NCBI RefSeq assembly: GCF_900187645.1
Contig: NZ_FYEE01000001.1
Span: 372,001 to 436,000 of the forward strand
Reading direction: 5' to 3'
Length of the DNA: 64,000 nucleotides
From: Pseudomonas sp. Irchel 3E20
GTDB lineage: Bacteria > Pseudomonadota > Gammaproteobacteria > Pseudomonadales > Pseudomonadaceae
Of this stretch, positions 61,376-64,000 are shown piece after piece. The position numbers were made by a program, and so were the translations under genes. How positions within the stretch are numbered: the stretch's first letter is position 1; each line of letters starts with the position of its first letter. Under the pieces are notes generated by a model. That model was not told where the DNA came from. It ran no database searches and worked only from the letters and a program-made list of their open reading frames with translations.

Positions 61376-62575
61376 TTAGCGCTTGCGGATAATGAAGTCG
61401 CGCATGCGGGTGGCCGCTTCTATGCACTCGGCCAGGGGGGCGACCAGTGCCAGGCGCACGCGACCGGCGCCGGGGTTGTGGCCATCGACTTCGCGTGACA
61501 GGTACGAGCCCGGCACGACGGTGACGTGCTCTTCGACGAACAGATCGCGGCAGAACGCGGCGTCGTCGCCCTGTACGTTGGGCCACAGGTAGAAACCGCC
61601 ATCGGGGCGCTGCACGTCCAGCACCGGGCTGAGGATGTCGAGTACCGCGTCGAATTTTTCGCGGTACAGGGCACGGTTGGCGGCGACGTGTTCTTCGTCG
61701 TTCCACGCCGCAATGCTGGCAAGTTGGGTTTGGATCGGCATCGCGCAGCCATGGTAGGTGCGGTACAGCAGGAACGCCTTGAGGATTTCGGCGTCGCCGG
61801 CCACGAAACCTGAACGCAGGCCGGGCAGGTTGGAGCGCTTGGACAGGCTATGGAACACCACGCAGCGTTTGAAGTCCTGGCGGCCCAGTGCCACGCAGGC
61901 GCTGAGCAGGCCCGGTGGCGGGGTCTGTTCGTCGAAATACAGTTCGCTGTAGCACTCGTCGGCGGCGATCACAAAGTTGTGCTTATCGGCCAGGGCGATG
62001 AGGTTTTTCAGGGTGTCGAGCGGGATCAGCGCGCCGGTGGGGTTGCCCGGTGAGCACAGAAACAGGATCTGGCAGCGTTCCCAGACGTCGGCCGGCACGG
62101 TATCGAAGTCGGGGTTGAAGCCGTGGTCGGCCAGGCACGGCAGGTACAGCGGCTTGGCCCCGGCGAGGAACGCCGCGCCTTCGTAGATTTGGTAGAACGG
62201 GTTGGGGCTGACCACTAGGGCGTCGTCGCTGCGGTTGACCACGGTCTGGGTGAAGGCGAACAGGGCTTCACGGGTGCCGTTTACCGGCAAGATGTGCCGT
62301 GCCGGGTCGAGCCAGCCCTGGGGCACGCCGAAGCGTCGTTCGCACCACGTCGCGATGGCTTCGCGCAGTGCTGGCAGGCCCAGGGTGCTGGGGTAGACCG
62401 CCATTTGGTCGAGGTTGTCGGCCAGCGCCTGGGCCACGAACGCGGGGGACTTGTGCTTGGGTTCGCCAATGGACAGGGCAATCGGGCGTTTGTCCGGGTT
62501 TGGCGTCACGCTGCCCAGCAGGGCTCGCAGTTTCTCGAAGGGGTAGGGCTGCAACTGGTTCAGGGCGTTGTTCAT
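61376..62575 (-). CDS. dapC: Succinyldiaminopimelate transaminase
   Basis: DapC transfers an amino group from glutamate to N-succinyl-2-amino-6-oxopimelate with PLP. The 399-residue class I aminotransferase starts MNNALNQLQPYPFEKLRALL and has SPGNPTGALIPLDTLK and the PLP lysine in VFHSLSKRSNLPGLRSGF. The assignment to DapC rather than another aminotransferase rests on the overall sequence and on its position beside glnD, as in P. aeruginosa. It lies 89 bases downstream of glnD on the same strand. Confidence 0.9.
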   Translation of the reverse strand: MNNALNQLQPYPFEKLRALLGSVTPNPDKRPIALSIGEPKHKSPAFVAQALADNLDQMAVYPSTLGLPALREAIATWCERRFGVPQGWLDPARHILPVNGTREALFAFTQTVVNRSDDALVVSPNPFYQIYEGAAFLAGAKPLYLPCLADHGFNPDFDTVPADVWERCQILFLCSPGNPTGALIPLDTLKNLIALADKHNFVIAADECYSELYFDEQTPPPGLLSACVALGRQDFKRCVVFHSLSKRSNLPGLRSGFVAGDAEILKAFLLYRTYHGCAMPIQTQLASIAAWNDEEHVAANRALYREKFDAVLDILSPVLDVQRPDGGFYLWPNVQGDDAAFCRDLFVEEHVTVVPGSYLSREVDGHNPGAGRVRLALVAPLAECIEAATRMRDFIIRKR

Positions 62576-62664
62576 GGTCACAGGCTCGTGCATTCAGTGT
62601 GGAGGCAGGCGCGGCCGCAAGGGCGGTGGGCCGGCGCCGTTGTGCTACAGGGGTGTGAGTGGGC

Positions 62665-64000
62665 TCAGATCGTTAGCTTGAAACCTTGCGCGCTGGGCTC
62701 CTGGTTGACGCTCAACTGCTCGACGATGGCGTCCTGCAAGCGTTGGCACAGCTCTGGGTCGGACAGCGGCTGGTTGTGGGCATCGGTGATGAAAAAGACG
62801 TCTTCCACGCGCTCGCCCAGGGTGGCGATCTTGGCGTTTTGCAACGACAGGTCGAACTCCAGGAAGATCCCGCCGATGCGCGCCAGCAGGCCCGGGCGGT
62901 CGGGGGCGCTGAGTTCCAGCACGGTCACCGGGCGTTGGGCGTCATTGTGGATGGTCACTTGCGGGGCGAAGGCGAAGTGCTTGAGCTGGCGCGGTACGCG
63001 GCGCTGGATGATGGTTGGGTAGTCGTCCGGGTTGCGCAGGGCTTCGGTCAGGCCGTCGCGGATCTGCTTGACCCGCTCCGGGTTGTCGCCGATCGAGTCG
63101 CCGTCGGTGTCGAGCACGATGTAGGTGTCGAGGGTGAACTGGCTGCTGGAGGTGATGACCCGGGCGTCGTGGATGTTCAGGTTGAGCTGGTCCATTGCGG
63201 CCACGGTTACGGCGAAGAAGTCGTGCTGGTCGGGAGCGTAGATGAAAATCTGCGTGCCGCCCTCGAACTCGCGCTGGGTGGTTTCCTTAATCAGCACCAG
63301 CGGGCCGCCGTCGGCGGGCTGTTGCAAGATGGCATCGGTGTGCCAGGCGACGTCGCCGGCAGTGTGGCGCAGGAAGTAGTCGTCGCCCAGTTGCGACCAG
63401 AGCTGCTCCACGTCGTCGGGGTCGTTGCCGCCGCGCACGAGGATGTCTAGGGCCGCGCTCTGGGTCTGGCGGATCTGCTCTTCGCGGTCTACCGGGTTTT
63501 CCAGGCCGCGGCGCAGGGCGCGCTTGGTCTCGGTGTAGAGCTGGCGCAGCAGGCTGGCACGCCAGGAGTTCCACAGCGTGGGGTTGGTGGCGTTGATGTC
63601 GGCCACGGTGAGCACGTAGAGGTAGTCCAGGCGTGTTTCGTCGCCTACCGCCAGGGCAAAGTCGTGGATCACTTGCGGGTCGGACAAGTCCTTGCGCTGG
63701 GCCGTGGTGGACATCACCAAGTGGTTTTGCACCAACCAGACAATTAAGCGGCTGTCCCACAGCGGTAATTGGTGACGCTGGCAAAACGCCTCGGCATCGA
63801 CGGCGCCGATTTCCGAGTGGTCGCCGTGGCGGCCCTTGCCGATGTCGTGGTACAGGCCGGCGAGGTAGATCAGCTCAGGCTTGGGCAAGCGGCCCATGAG
63901 CTTACTGGCCAGCGGAAATTTCTCTGACACCTGGGTGTATTGCAGCTTACGCAGGTGCTTTATCAGGTTCAGGGTGTGGGCATCGACCGTGTAGATGTGG
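62665..64000 (-). CDS. glnD: Protein-PII uridylyltransferase GlnD, C-terminal part (cut by the window end)
   Basis: GlnD uridylylates PII under nitrogen limitation and removes UMP when glutamine is high. The visible 444 residues start within the HD domain ([20 protein letters not shown]) that carries out deuridylylation. They end in two ACT domains ([40 protein letters not shown]) that sense glutamine. The frame is open to base 64000, so the N-terminal nucleotidyltransferase lies beyond the window. Confidence 0.95.
   Translation of the reverse strand, partial: HIYTVDAHTLNLIKHLRKLQYTQVSEKFPLASKLMGRLPKPELIYLAGLYHDIGKGRHGDHSEIGAVDAEAFCQRHQLPLWDSRLIVWLVQNHLVMSTTAQRKDLSDPQVIHDFALAVGDETRLDYLYVLTVADINATNPTLWNSWRASLLRQLYTETKRALRRGLENPVDREEQIRQTQSAALDILVRGGNDPDDVEQLWSQLGDDYFLRHTAGDVAWHTDAILQQPADGGPLVLIKETTQREFEGGTQIFIYAPDQHDFFAVTVAAMDQLNLNIHDARVITSSSQFTLDTYIVLDTDGDSIGDNPERVKQIRDGLTEALRNPDDYPTIIQRRVPRQLKHFAFAPQVTIHNDAQRPVTVLELSAPDRPGLLARIGGIFLEFDLSLQNAKIATLGERVEDVFFITDAHNQPLSDPELCQRLQDAIVEQLSVNQEPSAQGFKLTI

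Overview
The window is about 64 kb of GC-rich (roughly 60 % by eye) chromosome from a Pseudomonas of the fluorescens group. This is supported by the protein sequences of ffh-rpsP-rimM-trmD-rplS, xerD-dsbC-hom-thrC, the complete wsp operon, prfB-lysS, dapE, dapD, dapC and glnD. Many 'GTGGGAGCGGGC'-type REP/REPIN repeats of fluorescens-group style also occur. No tRNA, rRNA, CRISPR array, insertion sequence or prophage was seen. Both ends are cut: a ypjD-like gene at base 1 and glnD at base 64000.

Layout. 1-9.1 kb: housekeeping block on the + strand (SRP GTPase, S16/RimM/TrmD/L19 operon, a thioesterase, XerD, DsbC, homoserine dehydrogenase, threonine synthase). 9.2-18.8 kb: mixed genes, comprising a periplasmic-sensor/PAS protein that lacks a kinase, a DUF3509 gene followed by a likely sRNA with a strong terminator, a CaiB-type CoA-transferase, YaeQ, RecJ, an old-yellow-enzyme reductase, a DUF418 membrane protein and a 61-residue small protein. 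18.8-29.3 kb: a polyamine module on the - strand. It has a YdcSTUV-like spermidine/putrescine ABC importer, a PatD-like aminobutyraldehyde dehydrogenase and a Tat-exported spermidine dehydrogenase (SpdH), preceded by a second aldehyde dehydrogenase and a LysR regulator.

29.5-39 kb: a DUF533 gene and then wspABCDEFR, seven genes with mostly 1-4 nt overlaps. The operon encodes a surface-sensing chemotaxis-like system whose output is the diguanylate cyclase WspR. 39-40.9 kb: an AT-richer two-gene insert (EamA exporter and a 2OG-Fe(II) oxygenase-like enzyme, with palindromes over a plausible promoter) between wspR and prfB. 41-47.9 kb: prfB with its programmed +1 frameshift, lysS, a TetR regulator, a lipoprotein, a QEGLA-motif protein, a lipoprotein hydrolase and a small membrane protein.

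48-64 kb: a small conserved protein, RlmA, DapE, an NdvB-like glucan synthase, the divergent TcdA and CsdA-CsdE sulfur system, DapD with a YffB-like protein, a CPA1 antiporter, two paralogous AT-rich astacin-like metalloprotease genes, DapC and the C-terminal part of GlnD. DapD, DapC and DapE are three consecutive-pathway enzymes of the succinylase route to diaminopimelate/lysine; Hom and ThrC branch from the same aspartate pathway.

The less ordinary parts are the oxygenase/exporter insert, the astacin-like pair, the kinase-less BvgS-like protein, the SpdH-extended ydc operon, the sRNA candidate, a 9-bp minisatellite inside wspE and the double-hairpin leader of hom.
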